A DNA stretch of 34,874 nt from Bacteroidota bacterium (GCA_025963715.1 JAOQAG010000003.1:1-34874); one strand, 5' to 3'. Counted from the stretch's first letter, positions 14,815 to 24,861 are shown. Notes: generated from the letters alone by a model not told the origin. A program made the numbers and translations.

Positions 14815-16704
14815 TCAAGCTTCTACATTGTTTTCTTCCAGCCAATTTTCCAGCACCACCAAATACCAGATCCGCGACCAGGTAATAGCAGGATCATCTT
14901 TTAAGAATTGTTCCCACAATTTTAGTACGCCGTTTTCATTGAACAAATTCCGTTTTGATAAAGCATTCATTTTTTCTTCGCAAAATGTTTTCAGCTCGTT
15001 TTTCATCCATTGTTTCCAGGGAAAAGTAAAACCCATTTTCGGGCGGTTCACAATTTCCGGCGGCAATAAATCGCCCAATGCATCCACCAATAGCTTTTTT
15101 GGCGATGCAGTGCTTTTAAATTTATCGGGTAAACCTAAAACATATTCCACCAATGTGTAATCAATGAAGGGAACGCGTACTTCCAGCGCATGCGCCATGC
15201 TCATCTGGTCGGTATCGCGCAGCAATACATTTTGCATATAGGTAGAAATTTCCGCAATGCTCACATTCGTAATCACATTTTTCCTGTTTGTAAGCGGTGC
15301 AATAATTTCCGCCACACGGTTTGCCGGTAATTCCTGTTTTTTTACTAATTGTGAAATTTGTTTATCCAGCAGCACTTGCCGTGATAAAGGATAAAACGAT
15401 TGAAAATTTATTTTTGGTTGTTTTAAAAGCGCTGCTTTTTTTTCGGATGCCACACCGGGTTTTGCAGTCGTTAAAAGACTTCCGCCCAACGAGCGCATAA
15501 ATTTAGGAACAATGTTCAATGCTGCTTTTTTATCGAGCTCCTGTGCACGTTTGAACACATCGTAACCTGCAAAAAGCTCATCGCCACCCAGGCCTGATAA
15601 TGCCATGGTAATGCCTGCATGTTTTGTTGCTTCGGAAACAATAAAGGTATTTGGCCCATCGCCGCTCGGATGATCCATTGCTTTTAATGCTAATGGAAGC
15701 TTTGCTAAAAAATCAGCCGGGTTTAATTTTATTTCGTGATGATCGGTATCAAATTTTTTTGCGATCAATTGTGCGTATGTCGCTTCTGAAAATTCGCTTT
15801 CATCAAATGTTATGGAGAATGTTTTTACTTTTTCGGCAGATACTTTACTCATTAAACCAACAATGGCGCTGGAATCAATACCGCCGGATAAAAATGCACC
15901 AAAGGGAACATCTGCGATCAACCGCCGTTCTACAGCTTTTGTAAGCAATTGATTTACTTCTTTGCAAACATCTTCATATGTTTTATTTTTAGCAATTTCC
16001 GTTTTGTTCTTTGCAAGGCTCCAGTAACTTTTGATCTTCAGCTGCTCATTTTTCATTTCTATAAAATGGCCCGGCATCAGCATCTTTACTCCTTTTACAA
16101 TCGTATCCGGCGCGTGTACCGTTTGATAGCGCAGGTAATCGATCAAGCTCTTTTCATCTATTTTTTTCGGGATCAGTCCGCCGGATAAAAGTGAGCGGAT
16201 CTCGGAAGAGAATGCAAAAACACCATTGGTATACAAATAATATAAGGGTTTTATTCCAAGCCGGTCGCGGGCTACAAACAATTCTTTTGTTTGTGTATTC
16301 CAGATCGCGAAAGCAAACATGCCGTTAAAGCGCTGCAAACACTCGGCTCCCCAGCGTGCATACGCCGCGAGGATTACTTCGGTATCGGTGTTTGTCTGAA
16401 AAAAATAAGCGGCCTGTCCGGAACCAACGATCACGCGCTGTAACTCAAATTTTAATTCTTTGTAATTGTATAATTCGCCATTGTAAACGATCTGGTAACG
16501 GCCGTCGTATGATCGCATGGGCTGGTGCCCGGCAGCCGACAGATCAATAACAGAAAGCCTTCTGTGCCCCAATGCAATTTTTTCATCAGTAAAAATTCCG
16601 GCATCATCCGGTCCGCGGTGACGCATTTTATCATTCATTGCAGACACTTTTTCGCCCGCAATTTTTACATCCTCTAAACCATATATACCGTTAATGCCGC
16701 ACAT
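14815..16704 (-). CDS. asnB: Glutamine-hydrolysing asparagine synthase (AsnB-type)
   Basis: The 629-residue protein has the N-terminal class II glutaminase (catalytic Cys2, R49 in GHRRL, NGE at 75-77, HRGPDDAG). It also has the synthetase domain with the PP-loop SGGIDSS (273-279) and the LSGLGGDELFAGYD motif. The family makes asparagine from aspartate using glutamine as nitrogen donor. Members in polysaccharide loci instead amidate uronic-acid carboxyls. The setting, 20 nt after a sugar aminotransferase in a glycan operon, favours sugar amidation here, but this is inference. Confidence 0.92.
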   Translation of the reverse strand: MCGINGIYGLEDVKIAGEKVSAMNDKMRHRGPDDAGIFTDEKIALGHRRLSVIDLSAAGHQPMRSYDGRYQIVYNGELYNYKELKFELQRVIVGSGQAAYFFQTNTDTEVILAAYARWGAECLQRFNGMFAFAIWNTQTKELFVARDRLGIKPLYYLYTNGVFAFSSEIRSLLSGGLIPKKIDEKSLIDYLRYQTVHAPDTIVKGVKMLMPGHFIEMKNEQLKIKSYWSLAKNKTEIAKNKTYEDVCKEVNQLLTKAVERRLIADVPFGAFLSGGIDSSAIVGLMSKVSAEKVKTFSITFDESEFSEATYAQLIAKKFDTDHHEIKLNPADFLAKLPLALKAMDHPSGDGPNTFIVSEATKHAGITMALSGLGGDELFAGYDVFKRAQELDKKAALNIVPKFMRSLGGSLLTTAKPGVASEKKAALLKQPKINFQSFYPLSRQVLLDKQISQLVKKQELPANRVAEIIAPLTNRKNVITNVSIAEISTYMQNVLLRDTDQMSMAHALEVRVPFIDYTLVEYVLGLPDKFKSTASPKKLLVDALGDLLPPEIVNRPKMGFTFPWKQWMKNELKTFCEEKMNALSKRNLFNENGVLKLWEQFLKDDPAITWSRIWYLVVLENWLEENNVEA

Positions 16705-16724
16705 GCTACAATTCTAAAAATGAT

Positions 16725-17852
16725 TTAACGTGTTGAATAAAAAGCGATGATGTGATCGCAGATCGTATTTAATTCCGTGATGGAAAGCTCATAAAAAAGC
16801 GGCAGGCGCAGTAGTGAAGCGCTGTATCTTTCAGCATTCGGCAATGCACCGCCTTTGTGTTTCCCGAGGTAATACGGGCTGTTGTGCAGCGATTGATAAT
16901 GAAACACGGCCTGGATGTTTTGCTTTTTTAAATATGCGATCAACTCATCGCGCTCCTTTTCATTGCTGCAAACCAAATAAAAAATATGCGCATTGTTGGA
17001 GGCATATTCCGGGATCACCGGCAAATACAGTGTGGCATTTTTTAATGTGCTTAATTGCCTGTAATACTCATTCCATAGCTCAATGCGCTTACGCTGAACA
17101 ATCTCAATATTTTCCAGCTGCGGGTATAAAAATGCCGCGGCAATGGCACTTGGGATGGATGAATATCCAAGATCCACCCATTCGTATTTATTTACTTCTC
17201 CTTTTATAAAAGCGGAACGGTTGGTTCCTTTCTGGCGAATTACTTCAGCACGCTCGATCAATGCCGGATCATTCACAGCCAGGAAGCCGCCTTCACCGCA
17301 ATGAATATTTTTTGTTTCGTGAAACGAAAAACAGGAAATCCCGGCAATAGCACCCAATGCCGTAGTTTTATAATATGAATTGATGCACTGCGCCGCATCT
17401 TCAATAATAAGCAAATTGTGTTTTTTGGCGATCTGTTTTACAGCGTCCATGTTGCAGGCAACACCCGCATAATGCATCACACAGATCGCTTTTGTTTTTG
17501 ACGTGATCAATTTTTCCAACTGATCTTCATCCATGTTCGGATGATCGTTTTTACTATCCGCAAACACAATGTTTGCACCGCGCAATGCAAAAGCATTTGC
17601 AGTGGAAATGTATGTATACGAAGGCATGATCACTTCATCACCCGGGCCAATATCCGCCAGTACCGCCGACATTTCCAGCGCCATGGTGCAGGAATTGGTT
17701 AAAAAAACTTTCCGGAAACCGTATTTTTTTTCCAACAGCGACTCACACATCCGCACAATTTCAAGGTCGCCGGTCAACTGCCGGGATTCCATTGCACGGG
17801 AAATAAAAGTCATTTCATTTCCGGAATAATATGGTTTGTTAAACGGGATCAT
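16725..17852 (-). CDS. wecE: dTDP-4-keto-6-deoxyhexose 4-aminotransferase (WecE/RffA type)
   Basis: The 375-residue DegT/DnrJ/EryC1/StrS-family PLP enzyme starts MIPFNKPYYSGNE. It has IMPSYTYISTANAFALRGA (about 75-93), EDAAQC (about 151-156) and FSFHETKNIHCGEGG with the PLP lysine K181. The FHETKN context is typical of the WecE/RffA branch, which aminates dTDP-4-keto-6-deoxyglucose to a 4-amino sugar. It overlaps the upstream epimerase gene by 4 nt (ATGA). The genes that would make the keto-sugar are not in this window. Confidence 0.88.
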   Translation of the reverse strand: MIPFNKPYYSGNEMTFISRAMESRQLTGDLEIVRMCESLLEKKYGFRKVFLTNSCTMALEMSAVLADIGPGDEVIMPSYTYISTANAFALRGANIVFADSKNDHPNMDEDQLEKLITSKTKAICVMHYAGVACNMDAVKQIAKKHNLLIIEDAAQCINSYYKTTALGAIAGISCFSFHETKNIHCGEGGFLAVNDPALIERAEVIRQKGTNRSAFIKGEVNKYEWVDLGYSSIPSAIAAAFLYPQLENIEIVQRKRIELWNEYYRQLSTLKNATLYLPVIPEYASNNAHIFYLVCSNEKERDELIAYLKKQNIQAVFHYQSLHNSPYYLGKHKGGALPNAERYSASLLRLPLFYELSITELNTICDHIIAFYSTR

Positions 17853-18802
17853 GACAGGCCGATGGATGCTAAAAATTGTTTCGATGCGATCATGCGTTCA
17901 ATACCGTCTTCGAGTGTGATCAGCGGGCGGCCAAGAATATCGCGCATTTTGGAATTATCCGGCTGCCTGCGTGTCATATCACCGTCTTTTAAAGGCGGCG
18001 AATGAATGATCTTCGATTTTGACTTGCTGATGCTGATGATCAGCTTTGCCAGATCGAGCACCGTACACAGCTTATCGTTCCCGATGTTGATCACATCGTT
18101 CACTACTTTGTTGTCGTAAAAACAATTCAAACACGTGTCCACGGTATCGTCAATGTACGTGAATGTGCGGGTTTGCGAGCCATCGCCGTAAATGGTGATG
18201 TCTTCATTTTTTAATGCAGCCGCTAAAAAACGCGCCACCACAAAATCGGTGCTTTGGTTAGGCCCGTAGGTATTAAAAAAGCGAAAAATAGTATAATTCA
18301 GATCATATTCCTGGTAATAGCTTTTGCAAAAAGATTCGCCCACATTTTTTACCACGGCATACGGAACGCGTGAATTTAAAGGCGTTGTATGCTCATGCTG
18401 CGGCAATACCACCGGCTCGCCATACACTTCCGAAGAAGACGAAAAGAACACGCGTTTTACCGATGTATTTTTAGAAATATCCAGCACATTTTTAATCCCG
18501 TCGATATCGCGCAGCACTTTTACAGGGTTTTCCTGCGTGCGCAAAACGCCTACTACAGCGGCGAAATGAAACACATAATCAAATTTATGCGCGATCATGA
18601 TCGAGGAGATCTCGTTGTAATTGTTTACATCCGCCTTGATGAATTCCCAGCGCTCTTTGTTTGCCTTCGGCAATTTTGATAAAAAGCCGGTCGACAGATC
18701 ATCTGCGATCACCACGTAATTATCTGAATTGATGATCAGCTTTTCTACCAATGCACTTCCAACATTTCCTGCTCCGCCTGTTACTAATATTTTATTTTTC
18801 AT
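17849..18802 (-). CDS. NAD-dependent nucleotide-sugar epimerase/dehydratase
   Basis: This extended-SDR enzyme of 317 residues has the NAD-binding GGAGNVGS (9-16), a catalytic SSSEVYG stretch (about 122-128), the YxxxK pair (Y148, K152 in PYAVVK) and FRFFNTYGPNQ. It acts on a nucleotide-sugar as an epimerase, 4,6-dehydratase or decarboxylase; the sequence does not settle which. A UDP-glucose 4-epimerase or UDP-glucuronate decarboxylase-like role is most likely from overall pattern. Overlaps of 4 nt with both neighbours place it firmly in the operon. Confidence 0.9.
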   Translation of the reverse strand: MKNKILVTGGAGNVGSALVEKLIINSDNYVVIADDLSTGFLSKLPKANKERWEFIKADVNNYNEISSIMIAHKFDYVFHFAAVVGVLRTQENPVKVLRDIDGIKNVLDISKNTSVKRVFFSSSSEVYGEPVVLPQHEHTTPLNSRVPYAVVKNVGESFCKSYYQEYDLNYTIFRFFNTYGPNQSTDFVVARFLAAALKNEDITIYGDGSQTRTFTYIDDTVDTCLNCFYDNKVVNDVINIGNDKLCTVLDLAKLIISISKSKSKIIHSPPLKDGDMTRRQPDNSKMRDILGRPLITLEDGIERMIASKQFLASIGLS

Positions 18803-19866
18803 ACTAATGAAACTAATTGTTTAACCCAGGTATCCGGTGTTATTTTTTTTGCTTTCGCGATGCTGTTCTCCGACATGCCAATCAGCTTTTCATTCCCGGC
18901 ATTCATCATACGCAGCAAGGCTATTTTCAGCTCAGGAACGGCTCCTGCTTTGTAAATATAACCATTAAAATCATTTTGTACAAAAGCGGTCCTTGCCCCT
19001 GTTTCATCCGAGCAAATGATCGGGAAACCGGCGGCCGCAAACTCGTGCACCACCACTCCCCAGGGTTCAAAATGGCTCGGCAGCACAAACACGCCGCTGT
19101 CTTTTATAAACGGCGCCATGTCCGCAGGCTGTACAAATCCGAAATGCCGGATCTGCGGATGCTCCACCGGCTTTACATCGCCGGTTCCCAAGCACCACAA
19201 TTCCCATTTATCCGGGTTATTTTTTTGCTCCGGCGCTTCCTGTACTTCAATAAATGCCTGCCACAGATCGCGGATCCCTTTGTGTTCCGTATAACGACCC
19301 ACATAAATAAAGCGTTTGGGGAAATTCGCTTTTTTCTGTGCTGCATACTGCAAATACTGATCGTGAAAAAAATCAAAATCGCAGGAATAAAAACCGGTAA
19401 GGGTGTTTTGTTTTTTAAAACCCAAACGAACAGCATATTCCTGTTGCAGATCACCGGGAACCCAGCAATGTGTAAAATGATTCAGGATCTTAAACGGACT
19501 GATCAATGTGGCAATGTATTGTTTTAACGAGCCTTTCCATTGATTATCAAAACCAACGATCACCGGAATTTTCTTTTTCCAGGCTTTGCAAACCTGCAGG
19601 TAACCTTTGTCCATCCAACCACTGCTGTAAATGATCGCAGGGTTGATCCCTGAAATTAATTGCTGCAATTGCTCATCAGCAGCATAATCTTTACGGTTGT
19701 AAATTTTTATATTTCCGGAAAACGAAAAGTGAAAAGGCGCTTCATTGTTCACTTCCCAGCGCACAATGTGTACTTCAACATTGGGTTCGGCAGCCAGTTT
19801 TTCCACACAGGCTAAAAAATAAGCGGCCAGCTCCGAATAAAGAAAAACTATTTTTTTCGTTTCCAT
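18799..19866 (-). CDS. Family 4 glycosyltransferase
   Basis: The start is placed at the ATG giving METKKIVFLYSELAAYF. A longer in-frame version to 19926 would only translate the end of the upstream gene out of frame. The 355-residue GT-B protein has YVGRYTEHKGI (start of the donor-binding half) and the E-x7-E motif in HFEPWGVVVHEFAAAGFPII, followed by CSDETGA. It overlaps the upstream phosphoesterase gene by 19 nt and the downstream epimerase by 4 nt. It would transfer a sugar during glycan assembly; specificity is unknown. Confidence 0.9.
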   Translation of the reverse strand: METKKIVFLYSELAAYFLACVEKLAAEPNVEVHIVRWEVNNEAPFHFSFSGNIKIYNRKDYAADEQLQQLISGINPAIIYSSGWMDKGYLQVCKAWKKKIPVIVGFDNQWKGSLKQYIATLISPFKILNHFTHCWVPGDLQQEYAVRLGFKKQNTLTGFYSCDFDFFHDQYLQYAAQKKANFPKRFIYVGRYTEHKGIRDLWQAFIEVQEAPEQKNNPDKWELWCLGTGDVKPVEHPQIRHFGFVQPADMAPFIKDSGVFVLPSHFEPWGVVVHEFAAAGFPIICSDETGARTAFVQNDFNGYIYKAGAVPELKIALLRMMNAGNEKLIGMSENSIAKAKKITPDTWVKQLVSLV

Positions 19867-20909
19867 CTTTTTCTGATGATTGAAAAAATGAGGAGGAGTA
19901 TCAGTGCCGATCCAAAGCCGATCCAAAAATATTGATGATGCAGCATCAGCAACGTTAAATACGGCAACATACGGTAATTAAATTGTTGTTCGGGCGCTAC
20001 TGTTTTGCTCCAGTAATCCATGTTGTACGTTTCAACCGGATCGAGCTTTTGACCGGTAAAGGAAATGCCATTGAACGTAACTGCTCCGTTATTTACATTT
20101 ACCAATAAGGCCGCATCCCTTGGCAGATCGCGGAGAGCGGTTTGCATGAACACTACATTTGTTTCTGCATCTTTATCATAAAAAAAAGAAGCAGGCGCTG
20201 CAGCACCCATGGAACCCGAGCACCAGAAGGTGTTTACATTTTTCGGGATGGATTTTAATAACGGTTTTATATCGGAATCAAAATTAGTGGAAAGCGCCGA
20301 GCGGGTATTTCCTTCAAATAAGTTTTTGTATTTATCACTGTTTTCAGACCAAATAGGGCGGTGAGAAAAAATAAATACGTTTTTTATTTTCTTTTCCGTG
20401 ATCTGCGAAAGCGCTTTTTGGAACATTTCCAACTGTTCACTTTTGATGCTGCCGTTGCTTTCTTCTGTATTCAGTACAATAAACAATTCCGACTGAACAG
20501 TAAAATAAAAATATTCCTTCCCGAATATTTTCTCGTACATGTTCCCGTTTGCCAGATCGTGATTCCCAACGGAATTAAACAGCGGCATTTTTAATTTATC
20601 AAACAAACTTTTCTGATAATGCTGCAGATAAGTATCATTCACATCCAGGAACAGATCGCCCAAACTCATTAAAAATGAAGGGTGCAGGGCATTGAGCGTA
20701 TCAATGTTTGCCTGCAGCGACGACGCCGGAAAAGAGGAAATATTGGTGGATGCACCGTGAAAATGCCCGCTCACGATAAAAGAATAAGAAGTACCGGTAT
20801 CTTTTATTTCCAGCTTATTGAATGGCGAAATGACCTGCGCCTGCATGTTTGCAAACATCAGGAACAGTGCAACAAAGCCGCTTAGTTTATTTACGTTTCT
20901 TTTTATCAC
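19848..20909 (-). CDS. Calcineurin-like phosphoesterase with degenerate metal site, membrane anchored
   Basis: The 353-residue protein has a signal peptide (about 1-25) and a C-terminal hydrophobic segment followed by RKRWKRKK. It is therefore probably held in the inner membrane with its domain outside the cytoplasm. Calcineurin-like motifs are partly kept: GDLFLD (G84-D89), GNHD (115-118) and FSHRP (H183). The first DxH position reads HFH (H49, H51), and the usual final GHxH appears to be GSMG (232-235). It overlaps the end of the CotH-like gene by 23 nt. It may be a weak or altered phosphatase, or a binding protein. Confidence 0.75.
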   Translation of the reverse strand: MIKRNVNKLSGFVALFLMFANMQAQVISPFNKLEIKDTGTSYSFIVSGHFHGASTNISSFPASSLQANIDTLNALHPSFLMSLGDLFLDVNDTYLQHYQKSLFDKLKMPLFNSVGNHDLANGNMYEKIFGKEYFYFTVQSELFIVLNTEESNGSIKSEQLEMFQKALSQITEKKIKNVFIFSHRPIWSENSDKYKNLFEGNTRSALSTNFDSDIKPLLKSIPKNVNTFWCSGSMGAAAPASFFYDKDAETNVVFMQTALRDLPRDAALLVNVNNGAVTFNGISFTGQKLDPVETYNMDYWSKTVAPEQQFNYRMLPYLTLLMLHHQYFWIGFGSALILLLIFSIIRKRWKRKK

Positions 20910-23496
20910 CTTTAATAATTGCTTCTACATCGTCCACATCTTCCGTAATGGAAATACCGTTGGCAACGATGGTTGATTTTTTTTCTCTTAAATAATTTTT
21001 CTTCACATTGGTTAATTTCAATCCGGTTACAGTTACCCGTGCATGGCCCGCACCCGGCTTATTTTTATAAGCAACCAAACCAATTTCGGAATCGCTGATC
21101 TGTACATCTTTCAAATCAATGGTGGATTCGTCTTCACCGGAAATAGCAATGCGTGCATTTTTAATTTTTACGCCGCTGCCTTTCAACTGCGTTCCGGCTT
21201 TTATGTTAAGCGCTTTGTTTCCGGCGCCATCCACATAAATCCCGGTTACGGTAATTTTTCCCAGCATGATGTCGAGTGCATTTTCCGCGCATTTTTCAAA
21301 CACACAATTGGTCACGGTTCCTTCCGAATAATCGGCATCCAGTGCATCGTCGTGCATTTTGTGAAACAAACATTCTTTGAAGGAAAAAGTGGAACGGATC
21401 AGGTTGATACAATCCTCTGCTTTGCAATGGTAAAAGCTGCTGTAGTTACATTCAAAAGGCGATTCATAAAACGTAATTCCGCCGGTGCGGTTCCACAGGT
21501 GATCGTGGATTTTTGGCAAATTACGAACAGTCACATAATTCCAAACCGATTTTGGTGCGTTGATAATTTCTATTCCTTCGGCTGTAGAATCACTCGATTC
21601 AATGATCACGGGCTGATCTTCCGTTCCGGTAAAAATCAGCGCAGAATAAGAAACCAGTTTTGCATTGTTTTTCAGATCGATGTCAACGCCTGCATTTGCC
21701 ACCAGCTTGTAACCCGCAGGGATCACCAGGTCTTTGTCAACCACTTGTTTTCCGGGTTTGATCATGATAAGGTGCCTTGTTTCATCCACCGTTAAAAAAG
21801 AAAACTCATTGACATTTCCTTTTTCATTTTTCATTTCTTCCGCAATAAATTCACTGTCAGTATGCGGGAACGGGAACACTTTCGTTTCCTGTTCTGTGCT
21901 TGCGCCCAACACGCTGTAATTCACTTTCAGTGATTGGATCAGCGAATCGTCCCAGGTAATTCCGGTTGGCATTGTAAATACATATTCTTTGTACTCCACG
22001 TATTTATTCCGTTTTTTTGCAGGCAGTATGATCGGCATAAGCGGCACGCCCAGGCTGTTGCCGATGGAAATGGATTTGATCTCCGTTGGTAACGATTCGA
22101 TGGCGCCGATCTGTAAATGAACCTGGTTGTTGGCGACAAAATCAAAATACGCCTGGAACGCTTTGGGAGCAGACAACAATTCCACTATCATTTTTTGATT
22201 TTTATAATATCCTTCTTTCTCAAATTTTTTGTACGGGAATTCTTTGTAGATGATTGCCAGGTTTTTTTTCAATTCCTGGTTTTCTCCGCTAAAAAACTGA
22301 TCCAGATAAGCCGGTTTCGAAATGCGCTCCAGTTCCCGGATGTAGGCTTTAAAAAATTCAGGATCGCTGAACAAAGCCGTGTGCAGATCGGGGTAATAAT
22401 GCGCGCTGTCTAAATTTTCATATTTATAATTTCCGGAAATATCCTGGAAAGGAAATTGCGTAAAGCTTTCATACGCCACCGGCTCCAGCTTTGCCGTTAC
22501 CGGGTTGTAATAATATTTCAAATCGCTCCAGTCGATGCTGTGCTGCCCGCCTACCAAATCGATCACAGCATGGAATTTTGCCAAACGCGGAATGTCAAAC
22601 ACCTGCCCTACATTCAGCTTGCGGCTGCGAAAACCTTCCATCAGCGCAATGGCTTTCATGTAATATTTTTTCTGCACCGAATCTTCCAATACATTGTCCT
22701 CGCGGTATGCTTCCACATTGGCAGAATAATAACTCGCAAATTCAGCAACCGGCTCCGAATTTTCAATCTCGTTGTAACGGTCCACCCAATACAGATCGGG
22801 ATTAAAACGAATGATCGGCCCGGGTTTGCGGTTATTGTTCGCAATTAATTCGGGATCAAAATTTTCTTCCACCGCATAAATTCCCCAATCTTTTCCATTT
22901 ACCGAAACATTGATGAATTTGTAACGCAGCGCAATAATATCTTCCTGTTTCATCAATTGATGATAGATCCATTCGTAGATATAACCACGCGTTCCGGGAT
23001 GCTGGATCGAAAAACGTTTCATACCCATAAACGCATCCTTGCCTTTTATTTTTACACGGAACGACCATTTATTATCCTGCAAATGGTCGGTCATGTGTCC
23101 TTTCAAACGCAGTTTCACATCCATTTTTTTGCCTTTGTATTCCAGCGTTGCAGGCACGTAATCGCCGTCAATATCATTAATGATCACACCGCGTTCCAAT
23201 GCTTTTTCGCGGTTTTTCGCCAGTTCTTTGTAATCTTTTTCTTTGATCTCAATGGAAATGTTTTCCGCATTGGCATCCATGCCTTTCCAATAATTGGAAG
23301 CCACGGTACCTGCAAAATCCCACAAGCCGGTATACCCTTTTGTACGCACTGCTTTGGAAGCGATAAAGCCGCCGGTAATGATCCCAATCACAATACAAAA
23401 CAGCAGCACTTTTTTAAAAAAGCGCTTGTATTTTTTTATAAAAAGCACGGTTTCCCGGATGCCGGTAGTATTTTCCTGGTTCTTTTTAATTTCCAT
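20887..23496 (-). CDS. CotH-like protein fused to a right-handed beta-helix, likely pseudokinase
   Basis: This 869-residue protein has a transmembrane anchor (about 28-46), a CotH-type kinase-like domain (about 80-440) and a parallel beta-helix (about 640-840) shown by repeated short turns such as DDALDADYSEGTVTNCVFEK. The CotH part keeps KWSFRVKIKG and VNGKDWGIYAVEEN. Compared with the CotH at 24862, the metal-site positions are changed: the Asn aligns with D325, and the DxD pair of LYDTDWGF aligns with E343 and F345 in VAYESFTQF. It lies 3 nt after the Wzy gene. Kinase activity is doubtful; binding a glycan or protein through the beta-helix is plausible. Confidence 0.75.
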   Translation of the reverse strand: MEIKKNQENTTGIRETVLFIKKYKRFFKKVLLFCIVIGIITGGFIASKAVRTKGYTGLWDFAGTVASNYWKGMDANAENISIEIKEKDYKELAKNREKALERGVIINDIDGDYVPATLEYKGKKMDVKLRLKGHMTDHLQDNKWSFRVKIKGKDAFMGMKRFSIQHPGTRGYIYEWIYHQLMKQEDIIALRYKFINVSVNGKDWGIYAVEENFDPELIANNNRKPGPIIRFNPDLYWVDRYNEIENSEPVAEFASYYSANVEAYREDNVLEDSVQKKYYMKAIALMEGFRSRKLNVGQVFDIPRLAKFHAVIDLVGGQHSIDWSDLKYYYNPVTAKLEPVAYESFTQFPFQDISGNYKYENLDSAHYYPDLHTALFSDPEFFKAYIRELERISKPAYLDQFFSGENQELKKNLAIIYKEFPYKKFEKEGYYKNQKMIVELLSAPKAFQAYFDFVANNQVHLQIGAIESLPTEIKSISIGNSLGVPLMPIILPAKKRNKYVEYKEYVFTMPTGITWDDSLIQSLKVNYSVLGASTEQETKVFPFPHTDSEFIAEEMKNEKGNVNEFSFLTVDETRHLIMIKPGKQVVDKDLVIPAGYKLVANAGVDIDLKNNAKLVSYSALIFTGTEDQPVIIESSDSTAEGIEIINAPKSVWNYVTVRNLPKIHDHLWNRTGGITFYESPFECNYSSFYHCKAEDCINLIRSTFSFKECLFHKMHDDALDADYSEGTVTNCVFEKCAENALDIMLGKITVTGIYVDGAGNKALNIKAGTQLKGSGVKIKNARIAISGEDESTIDLKDVQISDSEIGLVAYKNKPGAGHARVTVTGLKLTNVKKNYLREKKSTIVANGISITEDVDDVEAIIKGDKKKRK

Positions 23497-23499
23497 TTT

Positions 23500-24810
23500 T
23501 TATTCAATCGCTAAAGATAATTCTTCTTCTTTTTTTACGTAAAATTCCGGGTCGGAAATAAGCGCCAGGATCATTAAAAAAATGATCGTGTGCGGGTTAA
23601 GCGAGCCCACCAGCCAGGATTCGAAAAAAGCGGTAAACATAATCACAAACATGATGGGATATGCCAGCGTGGTGTTTTTGGCAGCTTTGGCGAAGGCGAG
23701 GATCAGGGAACGCAGGTAGATTAGCAATCCAACCAATCCCATATCCATCCAGAATGTTAAAAATGTATTGTGGATCCCGCCCTGGTGACCCATTTTTGAT
23801 AATAAATCCCAATTGCTGCGCATGTAATGCTCATCATAACCAAAACCTCTCCCGATAAAAAAGTTTTCCTGTACGTGTTTCCAGGCAAAACCCCAGGCTA
23901 CATAACGTCCGCTTCCGTCGTCGAGGGTTTTTACCCTTAAAAAATCACCCAGACCAAGGGTGGTCACAATGCTGGCAAGATTGCTGCTCACCAACTCCAC
24001 ACCGAACACAAACAGGATCGCCATCAGGAAACCGAAAAACAAATTGATCTTGTAAAACCGCTGGAACAATACAAATACGAAAACACCTACAATGGAATTC
24101 CGAGATCCGGTAAGGAGCATGGATGCCACGATCACCACATAAATGAAAGCTACCTGCCGCTGATCGAACAGGTTGGGTTTTACATTTTTGATGACGGAAA
24201 ATAAAAGAAACACCAGGAAACAGAACAGCCCTAAGCCGTTTGGATTTCCCAACATTCCGCGATACCGGCCGCTGCTGTACGCCACATTATGACTTACCAC
24301 GATCAGCAAGGCGCTGATGAGCAGGATGGTGACGACAAAATAAACGAGATTGCGGAAAAAAGCCTCGCCGTTGTCCCTGTATATTTTTGCAAAATAATTG
24401 GGGATCACAAGGATCATCAAATAATACGAAAGTGTTTTCTGGACGCTGATCCCGAAGGTTTCAGTAAAACAAAGGCAATAGACCGAGATGAGAAAAAACG
24501 GAAAAAATAATTTGTATAATGAGTTGAGCGGTTGAAATTCCTTGCTGTCGAAAAGAAAAAATACCGCGAGCAGCGTGATGTAAATATTTTTGGCGGATTT
24601 GGCAAAAAAGAGGCGGAGCTCGTAACTATCGGAAAGAATGAGTATGAAAAAAAAACCGAGCAGCATTTCTTCGTACATTCCCTGACGTTTCATCAGCAGT
24701 AATGTTGCAGGAAGAACGATGTAGATAATCGGGCCACCATACATACCTGTAACTAGCCAGACAAACAGAATGATGTAAAACTGAATATTTTCGGTATAAT
24801 ACGCTTTCAA
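23500..24810 (-). CDS. O-antigen polymerase/ligase family membrane protein (Wzy_C type)
   Basis: The 436-residue polytopic membrane protein carries GNPNGLG (188-194), TGSRNS (234-239) and a large loop with GSGRYVAWGFAWKHV and GIHNTFLTFWMDMGLVG (about 345-361). These are the signatures of the Wzy_C (WaaL/Wzy) superfamily. It would polymerise repeat units or ligate a finished glycan to its carrier on the periplasmic side. It is embedded between the two CotH-family genes, 51 nt after one and 3 nt before the other. Polymerase and ligase cannot be separated on this evidence. Confidence 0.88.
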   Translation of the reverse strand: MKAYYTENIQFYIILFVWLVTGMYGGPIIYIVLPATLLLMKRQGMYEEMLLGFFFILILSDSYELRLFFAKSAKNIYITLLAVFFLFDSKEFQPLNSLYKLFFPFFLISVYCLCFTETFGISVQKTLSYYLMILVIPNYFAKIYRDNGEAFFRNLVYFVVTILLISALLIVVSHNVAYSSGRYRGMLGNPNGLGLFCFLVFLLFSVIKNVKPNLFDQRQVAFIYVVIVASMLLTGSRNSIVGVFVFVLFQRFYKINLFFGFLMAILFVFGVELVSSNLASIVTTLGLGDFLRVKTLDDGSGRYVAWGFAWKHVQENFFIGRGFGYDEHYMRSNWDLLSKMGHQGGIHNTFLTFWMDMGLVGLLIYLRSLILAFAKAAKNTTLAYPIMFVIMFTAFFESWLVGSLNPHTIIFLMILALISDPEFYVKKEEELSLAIE

Positions 24811-24861
24811 CCCGGTATTTTTTTGGTGACCAAAGATACAGTTTTAAGAGGTTTTAACCGC

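Noticed and set aside
22456-22848. Plus-strand open frames opposite the CotH-like and other large genes
   Set aside because: They lie wholly inside well-supported minus-strand genes and show no family features, so they are antisense shadows.
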